Assembly (NCBI GenBank): GCA_018857735.1
Contig: JABMCL010002254.1
Coordinates: 310,001 to 374,000, forward strand
Direction of reading: 5' to 3'
Source: Alviniconcha marisindica
Taxonomy: Eukaryota > Mollusca > Gastropoda > Provannidae
DNA length: 64,000 nt
Shown here: piece by piece, positions 33,006-44,718 of the stretch
Layout of the letters: each line of letters opens with the position of its first letter
Position numbering within the stretch: position 1 is the first letter of the stretch
The notes under the pieces: model-generated
What the model saw: only the letters and a program-made list of their open reading frames with translations
What the model was told of the DNA's origin: nothing
Database searches by the model: none
Position numbers and translations under genes: made by a program

Positions 33006-34499
33006 GAATCAAACTACTGAACAGTTGCATTATCTTGCCAACTTTTTTTTGCCTCAAAGCAAATTTTAAGAAGGTACAAACACTACATCTAAGTATGTTT
33101 ACATCAGCATCTCTACCTGGAAGATGAGGTTGACTGTCAAAAAGCAAATCTTGAGTGTGGTTATTCAGATGTCAAGTAAAGAAAAAGAAGGATAGTCGTA
33201 TAGCCACTCACAATTTGCCTTTTTAAATTTTACCCAAGACTTTTGCTACACTGTTTCACTGCTTTCACTTTCTTGTCTATTTTTTCAGTTCTGATCAGCT
33301 TGAAACAGAGTGTGAGCCGAGTAAATGTAAAAGCGGCAACAAGCTGAAGTATGTTGCTCTTTTCTAAAGCAACTACAAGTGGAAGCAAAAAGTCACTAAC
33401 AGCTGATAGTGCTAGAGCTGATTATCTCTCTCTCACGCACACACACACGGAAACAATACATATGACTTTGCTGTGTGTTTGACTACCAGCAAAAGAAATA
33501 TATTGCTGTTACCATTTACTTCAAGTTGAGTTGTATGCTGGGCTTCAGTTGACATGATTTAATCAAGACCAGTAGATCTAGGGTGAAGGACCAGGACAAA
33601 ACCACTGACAGCAGACGCTGACTGGAAAGGAGGGACAGCAGGGGGCCAGGTGGGGTCAGCAGCAGGTCATGAGACTGGGTGTGAAAGTGAGCATGTTTGG
33701 AAGATTTGAAATGTGAGTGTGAGTGTTGTTCATGGGCAGCATGAAGCAAGATCTTTTTTGTAACTGAATGCTAATAAAATCATTGACTGGAGTAACTTTG
33801 TCAAAACTATGTTTGTGTTTTCTGGCACCTGGATCACCATCTGACCCCATTAGGAAACCGGTTTATCAACCAGCATCAAACATGGCTCAACCAGTCTTCT
33901 GCCTTCCTTCACAGAAAAGAAAGTGTGACAATATATTAGCCGCAAATTTCTATTTGATTGCATTACACTGTGCTTTGTGTGTAGCACACAGTCGCTGTCC
34001 TGTATTAATCAGCGTGTATGATAATTGGAAATGTATTTCTAATATGCTGAATTCCTCTATATTTCCATGAGGCTCCAAGCACTACTTCTATGTCGCTGAT
34101 GCAGATAAGACCTCACTTTTGACCTCCCACAGCTCCCACTGTCACAGTCACTGCTTTCTGTTACCAAAGAATTACACGGCTTGAGACAATGGGAGAACAT
34201 TTTGACAAAACTTTCACCAATTTGCAAGGCCAAAACACATCCAATACAGTTTTCATAAAATTGATCACAATGGTGATTGCGACAGCTGTCAGTTTTGCAC
34301 TGGCTGCAATAAACTCAGCCCTTGGAATCTTTTGAAACCTTGACCTTGTTGGCATGATGTTGGAAAATGTTATAATACTACCATGGGCATGCTGTTACCT
34401 GGCTAGCAAGTCTGCCATTGCCATGACCACATGACAGGTTGTTGATCTCCCTTTGCACAGTCACAGTGAGTGCATTTCTCGGCTACACCCGTATGCAGC
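33006..34499. other. Intergenic, no gene seen
   Basis: Unique AT-rich sequence with the candidate MRPL4 poly(A) signal at 33773. No exon, tRNA or clear element was recognised. Confidence 0.5.
33773..33778 (+). terminator. Candidate MRPL4 polyadenylation signal
   Basis: AATAAA about 1.5 kb after the stop codon, beyond two minisatellites. I saw no earlier canonical hexamer between the stop and this point. The assignment is tentative. Confidence 0.35.
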
Positions 34500-34960
34500 T
34501 TAATGCTGAAGTCTGTGAAGCAAATAATATGTCTCCCCAAACCTGTGTTCTAGACCCGATTCCAATGTCCTTACTGTCTGAGTGTTCTGACTTGATTGTT
34601 CCTCTGCTCGCTGCCACTGTAAACCAGTCCTCAGCGACCAGCAGTTTCCCTTCCTGTATGAAAGCAGCCAAATCTGGCCTTCGTGTCCAAACTTTTTGAG
34701 AAAATTGTTCTTGACCAACTTGTTCAAAACAACCTTTGGCACACCTCGCAGTCGGCTTATTGCACAAAACACTTTGCTGAGACACTGCTTTGGGTTTTCA
34801 GTGACATCTCCATTCTGACTTCTGGATCTAAGTGTGATTTCAGCACTATCAATCATAACAGCCTTTTGACTTGCCTCAAAAACACTTTCTGTATTTGTGA
34901 TCTTGCTCTGTTCTTCTTCTGTTCTTACCTGCAAGACAGGATACTGTGAATGAAATAAAA
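34500..34960 (+). mobile_element. Non-LTR retrotransposon reverse-transcriptase fragment
   Basis: Frameshifted fragment with VLDPIPMSLLSECSDLIVPL, then in another frame SKLFEKIVLDQLVQNNLWHT and FSTINHNSLLTCLKNTF, followed by DLALFFFCSYLQDR. This is the RT finger/palm of CR1/Jockey-type LINEs (SNLSFLSKxxE..., AFDTINH). The catalytic FADD region is absent. Confidence 0.8.
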
Positions 34961-35721
34961 TTCTCTCTTTCACTTCTGGCTTGTGGGGAACCCCAGGGCC
35001 GTATCCTGGCATCAGTTCTTTTCATTTGGCAGCCTCTTTCTGATGTAATCAGTCACCATGCCCTCTCTCGTCACGTTTGCATCATGGTCTGACAGCTCTT
35101 CCCATAATGTGCAGCAGCCAGCGCATGAGTCTACAGTGCTAGAAGATTTGATTCTAATTGTCTGACAGCTGGACACATAACCCTGGGTCTACACAATTCC
35201 ATTCAGCAATTGCTGGCTGGCAGCCTAAGAGTTATCGCAGTCAGTTTGTTGACCAGTACTAATTGAAATTTCCCAAAACACATTCAGATTCTTTGGAACT
35301 TAGCTCTGGCTGACTTTCATACCGAAAACACTAATATCCATACACAGCCACACACATACATCTGTTTCCTACAGCCACACATGGAAGACGTAGTTTCACG
35401 TGCCTCAAATTATGCTCAAAACAAAAACAAGACGCTCCCTATAAATTAAAAGTAGTTTACTCATTTCATTTAGATAGTTGCTTTCATAATAAAAGTACGT
35501 CCATAAAAACTTGACAGCTCAACAGTTCAGAAGACATCCAGACAAACATTAATTGAACTTCTGAATGTTCACTGTGATTTTGACCTTGAACACAGCAATC
35601 CAGTATTTTCACTGGACACTCGGGATGATGATGATCTACCATCAAGCTATGTCTGGATGCAAAAGAATCATTTGTTCAGAAGATATAGTAGATACAGTCC
35701 TATTTTATACGGTTGATCGGG

Positions 35722-35800
35722 AGCAAGGAGAGCTCAGCGGTAGAGCAACAGACTCGTGACTGAAAGTCGCATGTTTGAGTCCCAGCAGGAGCAGCCAATG
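35722..35800 (+). mobile_element. tRNA-like SINE head or tRNA pseudogene
   Basis: A box AGCTCAGCGGTAGAGC and B box GTTTGAGTCCC, with a mismatched cloverleaf. The downstream body is replaced by a minisatellite. Confidence 0.55.
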
Positions 35801-35839
35801 GTCAGTTGACAGCTGGAGCATTGTATCAATGCTATTGGT

Positions 35840-36250
35840 CAGTTGGCAGATGCCACTGGTCAGTTGACAGCATGTCTGCAATGCCATTGGTTGATTGACA
35901 GCATGTCTGCAACACCACTGGTTGATTGACAGCATGTCTGCAACACCACTGGTTGATTGACAGCATGTCTGCAACGCCATTGTCAGTTGACAGCATGTCT
36001 GCAATGCCATTGTCAGTTGACAGCATGTCTGCAACGCCATTGTCAGTTGACGGCATGTCTGCAATGCCATTGTCAGTTGACAGCATGTCTGCAATGCCAT
36101 TGTCAGTTGACTGCATGTCTGCAATGCCACTGGTTGATTGACAGCATGTCTGCAATGCCATTGGTCGATTGACAGCATGTCTGCAATGCCATTGGTTGAT
36201 TGACAGCATGTCTGCAACACCACTGGTTGATTGACAGCATGTCTGAAATT
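35840..36250. repeat. 30-32-nt minisatellite
   Basis: About thirteen copies with GACAGCATGTCTGCAATGCC, between the tRNA-like piece and the SINE at 36524. Confidence 0.93.
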
Positions 36251-36523
36251 CTGCTGGTTAGTCCATAGCTCATCTTTGTTTCCAGTGTCAATCCACCCAC
36301 ATTCTGCAAAAACTATCCAGTAAAAACAGTTCAGTAGTTTAGAAAAGAAGGCGGAACAGTCACCCAGTTTATGACCACTATTTCATTTCACTGAACTGTT
36401 TCATTCACAGGGCAATATGAGTAAATAAATATAATTATCATGAAATGCATCGTCAACTGTTTGTTGAGGAAATATTTAAAGTGGACGGAAACTGATAGCA
36501 ATCATACTCACACAATGTCACCA

Positions 36524-36860
36524 TAGCTGAGACGGCTCAGTTGGTAGAGGGGCTGACTGAAAAGCCATGCACAATGCTGACGCGGGTTCGAGTCCCTGGT
36601 GCGGATTAGGGATTTTTCTCCCAGAGCCAACATCCAGTGCACTCTCTTACAGTGTCAGCACAACCCCTTGTGCAATCACACGCATCAACATCTGTGCACA
36701 TGTTAAAAATCCCAAACAGTGGCAGCCAAACCATTGTTTGGACACATGGAAATAATACACACACTGATAGGAATGGGTAGCGCTGCTCTTGTGGCTGCTG
36801 TGCCTTACCCAGCTACGGCTACCTGAATTTCCCACATGGGCCAAAGAAGACAAAAACAAC
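36524..36860 (+). mobile_element. tRNA-derived SINE
   Basis: A box GGCTCAGTTGGTAGAG and B box GGGTTCGAGTCCC, followed by a roughly 260-bp unrelated body with CACATGTTAAAAATCCC and the end CACATGGGCCAAAGAAG. It lies in the MRPL4-HYLS1 intergenic region. Confidence 0.8.
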
Positions 36861-37149
36861 AGTTTTTAAAGGGGTGGGTGGCGGGGTGGGGAATCAACAC
36901 ACAGGGAATTACTAGCAGCGCTTGACAGATGTGCACATAATGAGGAACACAACCATAGAGACCTGAATTGCCTATGGTTACGATACAAATTAGCTACATA
37001 CTTAACACGCAATGGTACAGATGGTAACTTTGCAAAGGAGTTGTTTGGCCAATAGAAGGAACAAAGGTAGCTGTAAATGCGTGAAAATGTTCAACGGTGT
37101 GCATCAAAAGACAACTCCCAGGTGTGATGTAGGCAGCTCTTCAGTCCAT

Positions 37150-38500
37150 AGAACGTTCCATTTCCGTCACAATCACACAGTGTGAAACTGAACTGGCCAG
37201 TCACACAGTGCGAAACTGAACTGGCCACAGTCAAACACAGAGTGAAACTGAACTGGCCATGGTCACACAGAGCGTGAAACTGAACTGGCCAGTCACACAG
37301 AGTGAAATTGAACTGGCCAGTCACACAGTGTGAAATGGAACTGGCCACAGTTACACAGAGTGTGAAATGGAACTGGCCACAGTCACAAAGAGTGTGAACC
37401 TGAACTGGTTACATTACCAACAATGGAGATGGCCACACGAAGTGTAAAACTGAACTGGTCACTTTACCGAAGATGGAGGTAGAGTCGCACAGAGAGTGAA
37501 ATTGAACCTGTCACTTCACCAAAGACGGAGGCAGCTACCCAGAGTGTAAAATGAAACTGGCCACTTTATGAAAGATGGAGATAGAGTCACATAGAGGGTG
37601 ACATGGAACTGGCCACTTGATCAGACGGAGACAGTCACCGAGAGTGTAAAATGGAACTGGCCACTTTACCAGGTAGGGTAACACACAGTGGGTGATGTGG
37701 AACTGGCCACTTTATCATAGATGGAGATAGTCGCCCAGAGTGTGAAATGGAACTGGCCACTTTACCAGGTAGGGTAACGCACAGTGGGTGAAGTGGAACT
37801 GGCCACTTTATCAGAGATGGAGATAGTCACCCAGAGTGTGAAATGGAAGTGGCCACTTTACCAGGTAGGGTAACACACAGTGGGTGAAGTGGAACTGGCC
37901 ACTTTATCAGAGATGGAGATAGTCACCCAGAGTGTGAAACGGAAGTGGCCACTTTATTAAAGATGGAGATAGTCACCCAGAGTGTGGAACTGGGAACTTT
38001 ATCAGAGATGGAGATAGTCACCCAGAGTGTGAAATGGAACTGGCCACTTTATTAAAGATGGAGATAGTCACCCAGAGTGTGGAACTGGGAACTTTATCAG
38101 AGATGGAGATAGTCACCCAGAGTACAAAATGGAACTGGCCACTTTATTAAAGATAGAGACAGTTGCCCAGAGTGTGAAATGGAACTGGGCACTTTATCAG
38201 AGATGGAGATAGTCACCCAGAGTGTGAAGTAGAACTGGCCACTTTATTAAAGACAGAGATAGTCACCCAGAGTGTGAAATGGAACTGGGAACTTTATCAG
38301 AGATGGAGATAGTCACCCAGAGTGTGAAATGGAACTGGGAACTTTATCACAGATGGAAATAGTCACCCAGAGTGTGACATAGAACTGGCCACTTTATTAA
38401 AGATGGAGATAGTCACCCAGAGTGCGAAATGGAACTGGCCAGTTTATTAAAGATGGAAATAAAGTCACCCAATGGAACTGGCCAGTTTTCAGAGATTGTG
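37150..38500. repeat. Minisatellites in the MRPL4-HYLS1 intergenic region
   Basis: 37150-37420 has units with GTGAAACTGAACTGGCC. 37430-38500 has about twenty 48-52-nt units with AGATGGAGATAGTCACCCAG and GGAACTGGCCACTTTAT. The two share a core, so one may have grown from the other. Confidence 0.9.
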
Positions 38501-38796
38501 ATGTCACCCATTTTGTCAGAGATGCAGATAACAAGTTGTCAAAATAGAATGTGAAATACGAGGACTGCTTGGAGCTTGTAACAGATGGAAATAAAGTACA
38601 GTGCAACATGGAGGCTCCTTGTCTGGGTCTACACCCCCCTTTATCCTTCTGCTAAGCAAAAGCAGTGCACTCCACTTCAGTGCTTAATAATATCACTCCT
38701 TCACTTCACAAGGAAACCCTTCCATGTTGTTTGTGAAATAGGGTTTTCAAAATGAAACTATGAGTAGGGGGTTAGTCAGTTGGAATGTGTAAGTAA

Positions 38797-38802
38797 TTTA
38801 TT
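38797..38802 (-). terminator. Candidate HYLS1 polyadenylation signal
   Basis: TTTATT on the plus strand (AATAAA on the minus), about 480 nt after the HYLS1 stop codon. Confidence 0.4.
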
Positions 38803-39277
38803 AAAACTCGGGTACAAATCACGTTCTTAGAAAGTTGATCTTGTCATCATTCAAACGACAGAATTCACCAGTTACAGATCAGCACCCCATCACCCTGACA
38901 ACAGCTGGAGAGAAATCACATGTCACAGGAATAGGCCAGAGAGAAACCACATGTCACAGAAAACTGACGCAGCCTGTCAACAGCTTCATGTCACAGGAAA
39001 CTGACGCAGCCTGTAAACACTTAAAAGATCATGACACAATAAACTGCAATATACTAAGTTCATGTCAAATGCTGGCAGCTGATCTAAGTTTTAAGCAGCT
39101 CCCAATCCTTTTGCGACTCTCTTTTCCCGTGACTTGGTGAGTGCCGGTGAGCAGTTGAAGCAGCAGCTTCCGTTCCATCAGCTAGTCGCCTGCATACGGT
39201 CCCAGGAGTCTGCACTGTCCGGTCCCAGGAGTCTGCACTGTTCGCAAGGACCCCAGAGTTTGTGTATAACTGCGCGT

Positions 39278-39400
39278 TCATAGGCCGCTGACCGGCAGTG
39301 TGCCTTGTGCCATGTCCATGCGTATCTGCCACCGCAGCGCACTGCGCTTCTTGTCAGGAGGAGGAACGTAGTTGTTGGCCACGTACTTCCTTTGTGGTTT
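39278..39400 (-). CDS. HYLS1: HYLS1 coding exon 8 (terminal, stop TGA)
   Basis: 123 nt. The acceptor is GTGCCTGCAG. It encodes KPQRKYVANNYVPPPDKKRS and then ALRWQIRMDMAQGTLPVSGL and TGA, closely matching the family C-terminus. Confidence 0.96.
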   Translation of the reverse strand, partial: KPQRKYVANNYVPPPDKKRSALRWQIRMDMAQGTLPVSGL

Positions 39401-42400
39401 CTGCAGGCACATCATTCAAATTGACATTAGCGTATGTCTTGTCTTCATTATTTCACAAAACACACCCTTGGGCACGGGCATTTATAACATGCATGCATCC
39501 ACTACAACCTTCTTTCTTCCTCTTGACTGATATAACTGTACTGATTGGCTGGACAAAAAACACCAGCTTACTTCCTCCTAACTCATGCCTTCATGCTGAA
39601 TATTATCACTTTATTAATGTTAATAATCTTGGACACAAACAGTAAAAGGAAGAGAAAAAAATGGAATTGGTACTTCATAAGCATAAAGTTTTGTCAGTTA
39701 AGAAAACTTGGGCAGTATCACACAATGAGAAGAAAAGTGCTGACCTTTTCTGGCACAAACTGTGTGAGCATCTGTTCACGGACGTTCCAGCGCAGCCCCT
39801 TGCGATCATTTTCCCCTGGTGCCTGCTGCAAGGCCCAGCACTGACGCATCTGGTGGAACCGTGCCACAGGGTCTGCACGCCGCAGGTTCTTGGTGTGGGG
39901 GTGGTCAAAGGATGGGTAAATAACTGAAACAAATAATGCTGTTGCTATTACCAGAGGCTTTTTCCACTGCATTTTCTGGGGTGGCTGGGTGACGGGTAGG
40001 TCCAAAAGATTCCGCAGTTCACAAGGAACACTTTTCTTCTTCAAAGGACTCGAACCCTCACTGATATTTTTGCTTTGAAGCTAGCAATCCAAAGATTTTG
40101 CATGACCCTCCAGCTGGTTGTCATTGACACCAAGGATGGCTGCAAAGGTTCAGCAGTTCACATGCTAAAAGGTTCAGCAGTTCCCATGCTAAAAGGTTCA
40201 GCAGTTCCCATGCTAAAAGGTTCAGCAGTTCCCATGCTAAAAGGTTCAGCAGTTCCCATGCTAAAAGGTTCAGCAGTTCACGTGCTAAAAGGTTCAGCAG
40301 TTCCCATGCTAAAAGGTTCAGCAGTTCCCATGCTAAAAGGTTCAGCAGTTCCCATGCTAAAAGGTTCAGCAGCAGTTCAAATGCTAAAAGGTTCAGCACT
40401 TCAAATGCTAAAAGTTTCAGCAGTTCACATGCTAAAAGTTTTGGCAGTACAAATGCTAAAAGGTTCAGCACTTCACATGCTAAAAGGTTCAGCAGTACAA
40501 ATGCAAAAATGTTCAGCAGTACAAATGCTAAAATATTTGACTGTTCAGAGACACACTGACAGACAAAAGCTGGACATACAACACCAAGGGAAGGTACACT
40601 GACAGACAAAAGCTGGACATACAACACCAAGGGAAGGTACACTGACAGACAAAAGCTGGACATACAACACCAAGGGAAGGTACACTGACAGACAAAAGCT
40701 GGATATACAACACCAAGGGAAGGTACACTGACAGACAAAAGCTGGACATATGGACACAACACCAAGGGAAGGTACACTGACAGACAAAAGCTGGACATAC
40801 AACACCAAGGGAAGGTACACTGACAGACAAAAGCTGGAGATATGGACACAACACCAAGGGAAGGTACACTGACAGACAAAAGCTGGACATACAGACACAA
40901 CACCAACAGAAGGTACCCTGACACACAAAAGCTGGAGATATGGACACAACACCAAGGGAAGGTACACTGACAGACAAAAGCTGGACATACAACACTGAGG
41001 GAAGGAAGGTACACTGACAGACAAATGCTAGAGATATGGACACAACACCAAGGAACAGAGCAGTCAGACAAAAGCTGGACACAAACATCAAGGGAAGGTA
41101 CACTGACAAACAAAAGCTTGACATACTGACACAACACCAAGGGAAGGTACCCTGACAGACGGAAGCTGGATATACAACACTGAGGGAAGGTACACTGACA
41201 AACAAATGCTGGACATACAGCACCAAGGGAAGGTACACCAACCAACGAAAGCTTGACATGTGGACACAACACCAAGGAAAGGTACACTGACAGATGAAAG
41301 CTGGACATGTGGACACAACACCAAGGAAAGGTACACTGACAGATGAAAGCTGGACATGTGGACACAACACCAAGGAAAGGTACACTGACAGATGAAAGCT
41401 GGACATGTGGACACAACACCAAGGAAAGGTACACTGACAGATGAAAGCTGGACATGTGGACACAACACCAAGGAAAGGTACACTGACAGATGAAAGCTGG
41501 ACATGTGGACACAACACCAGGGAAAGGTACACTGACAGATGAAAGCTGGACATGTGGACACAACACCAGGGAAAGGTACACTGACAGATGAAAGCTGGAC
41601 ATGTGGACACAACACCTGGGAAAAGTACACTGACAGACGAAAGCTGGACATGTGGACACAACACCAGGGAAAAGTACACTGACAGACGAAAGCTGGACAT
41701 ATGGACACATGCACAAGCTTTTCAATACACAGCCAGTTTTGACAGACTCTGCTCGAGCTGTGTTGTGCTGACATCCTCACCTGAGGGAGGCCTTGGATCA
41801 TCTGGACTTAGTCGGTATGGAGGAGGTGGCTCACGCGCTGAATGAGCTGACCGTGATCGTCTTGGTGCCCCAAGGTCAAGGTCACGAAAAGCCATGCGCT
41901 GCATTCGTTCATGGGTATCAACTATGCTTCCTGAAAGAATATCAAATGTAACTGATCTTTTTTGTCACAGATTACACAACTGTGGGTGCATGATGCAAGC
42001 ATTTCAAACATACCCTCCAAGAGAGACCATCAAAGCTGGTCAAGACTAATGCCCAGTAGTACATGTTATTACCATGCAAGGTTTGAAAGATATCACTTCT
42101 AGTTCTATAGCCTCAAAGAAAGAGAGACCATCAAAGCTGGTCAAAAGACAATACCTAACAATGGGGAATATCACCACGCAAGGCTGGAAAGAGTCTATAG
42201 TGTCTGAGAAAGAGAGACCATCAAGGCTGGTGTATGAAAGTGTCAAGACTAATGGAGGTTATCACCATGCAAGGTTTGAAAGATGTCACTTCTATAGTCT
42301 CTGAGAAAGAGAGACCATCAAAGATGGTGTATAAAAGTGTCAAGACTAAAGGTTATCACCATACAAGGTTGAAAAGATGTCACTTCTATAGTCTCTGAGA

Positions 42401-44687
42401 AAGAGAGACCATCAAAGCTTGTGTATGAAAGTGTCAAGACTAATGGAGGTTATCACCATACAAGGTTGGAAAGATGTCACTTCTATAGTCTCCGAGAAAG
42501 ATAGACCATCAAAGATGGTGTATAAAAGTATTAAGACTAAAGGTTATCACCATACAAGGTTGGAAAGATGTCACTTCTATAGTCTCTGAGAAAGAGAGAC
42601 CATCAAACATGGTGTATAAAAGTGTCAAGACTAAAGGTTATCACCATACAAGGTTGGAAAGATGTCACTTCTATAGTCTCTGAGAAAGAGAGACCATCAA
42701 AGATGGTGTATAAAAGTGTCGAGACTAAAGGTTATCACCATACAATGTTTGAAAGATGTCACTTCTATAGTCTCTGAGAAAGAGAGACCATCAAAGATGG
42801 TGTATAAAAGTGTTAAGACTAAAGGAGGTTATTACCATGCAAGGTTTGAAAGATGTCATGTCTATTGTCTCTGAGAAAGAGCCAATGTTTTTTTCTCTCC
42901 CCCTTTTGTCTGTTCATGTATGTAACAACCACACAAAGTTTAAACTGATGAGGCAAGCTTACTGTAACAGTAACAGTTTCACTGCTCACCAGTTCAGAAA
43001 ACATAGGGAAGAGCCATTTTTGGAGAACTTGAACCATCACTTTCTGTTTCATCTTGAAGATTTTGTGTAACAGTCTACTCATATTCTAAGTCTACACACG
43101 CTCTAACTCATGATGATGTATCATTAAACCAAACTGGGTTGCAAAGGGTGCAACAGTTCAGAAGACACAGAAAAGTCAGTTTTTGAGGAGATAAATCCTC
43201 ACTGTGACCTTGACTTTAAAAACAGCAACCCAATCATTTTGCTTCGGCACTCTGGAGAATGATCATTCACTACCGTACCATGTTTGATTGGGAAAGGAGG
43301 AGAGAAGTGTGGAAACAGGAAGAGCTCAACAATCGTCCTTCAAAGGAGGAGAGAAGTGTGGAAACAGGAAGAGCTCAACAATCGTCCTTCAAAGGAGGAG
43401 AGAAGTGTGGAAACAGGAAGAGCTCAACAATCGTCCTTCAAAGGAGGAGAGAAGTGTGGAAACAGGAAGAGCTCAACAATCGTCCTTCAAAGGAGGAGAG
43501 AAGTGTGGAAACAGGAAGAGCTCAACAATCGTCCTTCAAAGGAGGAGAGAAGTGTGGAAACAGGAAGAGCTCAACAATCGTCCTTCAAAGGAGGAGAGTG
43601 GGCCATCGTCAATGGGACGAACACTGGAACTATTTGAAAAGCAATGCTGGGGAAACAAACCTCTGAGAGATGGGATGGAGCACAACTGAACTGAACTGCA
43701 AAAGGGGAAGAAAAAAAAGTTTCATCTGAAAGTGAAGCAGCTGACTGCTGGCGTCCAGCAAGACTTGAACCAACCAAAAGCCACACAATTTCATTTTTTC
43801 AGTGTTTATAGAACGAGTCCGTGTTTTGCTTTATAAAGGGGCCTACTCTGAAAATGTGCATGCTATTTTACATCATCCAATTAAACAAGCATTCCTTTTA
43901 ACACTGTGATCTGCAAATGGTTCAGCAGTGCGAAACACTTTATCCTGACAAATCCCAGACATGCCAACAGACAGAAAGACAAAGTGCCTCAAATACCACC
44001 CCCACCCTGGAACAGGGGTATAAAAATTGGTGCAGTGCAGAATTAAGAAAATAGTATTTCTTACCAGCATCAATGTCTGACATGGACTCATCAATAAATT
44101 TGGCTCCTTCCTCATTTTTCCTGTTGACAAAAACCAAACCAAGAGGGCATTTCATTCAGCACAGACAGATGGTCAGTCTCCTGTCTGCTCAGAGTAATCA
44201 GGATTCTAATTAACAACTAGAAGCAGCTGAAGTCCAAGAAAGTACAGTGTGATCAGTCAAATACCTGAAAAGCTGCATTCATTTGAATAACTGGCAAGGT
44301 ATATAACCGTCTGATACATGTGCAAAATAAATACAGAATAGAAGCAAACGCAAATTTACTGTATTCACTGTCTTAATTATCCAAATGGCACTACAGTTCA
44401 CCCTATCAAGTAAGTTCACCCTATCAAGTATCATACACTTCATGTGAAGTTAGAGGTGATGTGCACCTTAGAGTTTTTCGCTTCACCCGCCGGATCTCAG
44501 AGTCTGCATCGGAGGCATTGTCTGGGAGGTGGTGGTGCACCGTGGCGTGGGGCAGTTCATACAGGGCAAAGTGGCCCGGCACTGCAGGCCTTGGCCCTGG
44601 CTGCTGCCGCTCATGCTGCTCCAGGTCTTCCCGCCTCTGCAGTCACAGAAATCAATCATCACCCATTTGTAGCTTTGGTGATGGTGT

Positions 44688-44718
<31 letters not shown>

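Noticed and set aside
40121..41801. Minus-strand frames of up to 534 codons rich in Cys/Ser/Val/Leu
   Set aside because: Translations of 23-49-nt arrays within HYLS1 intron 6.
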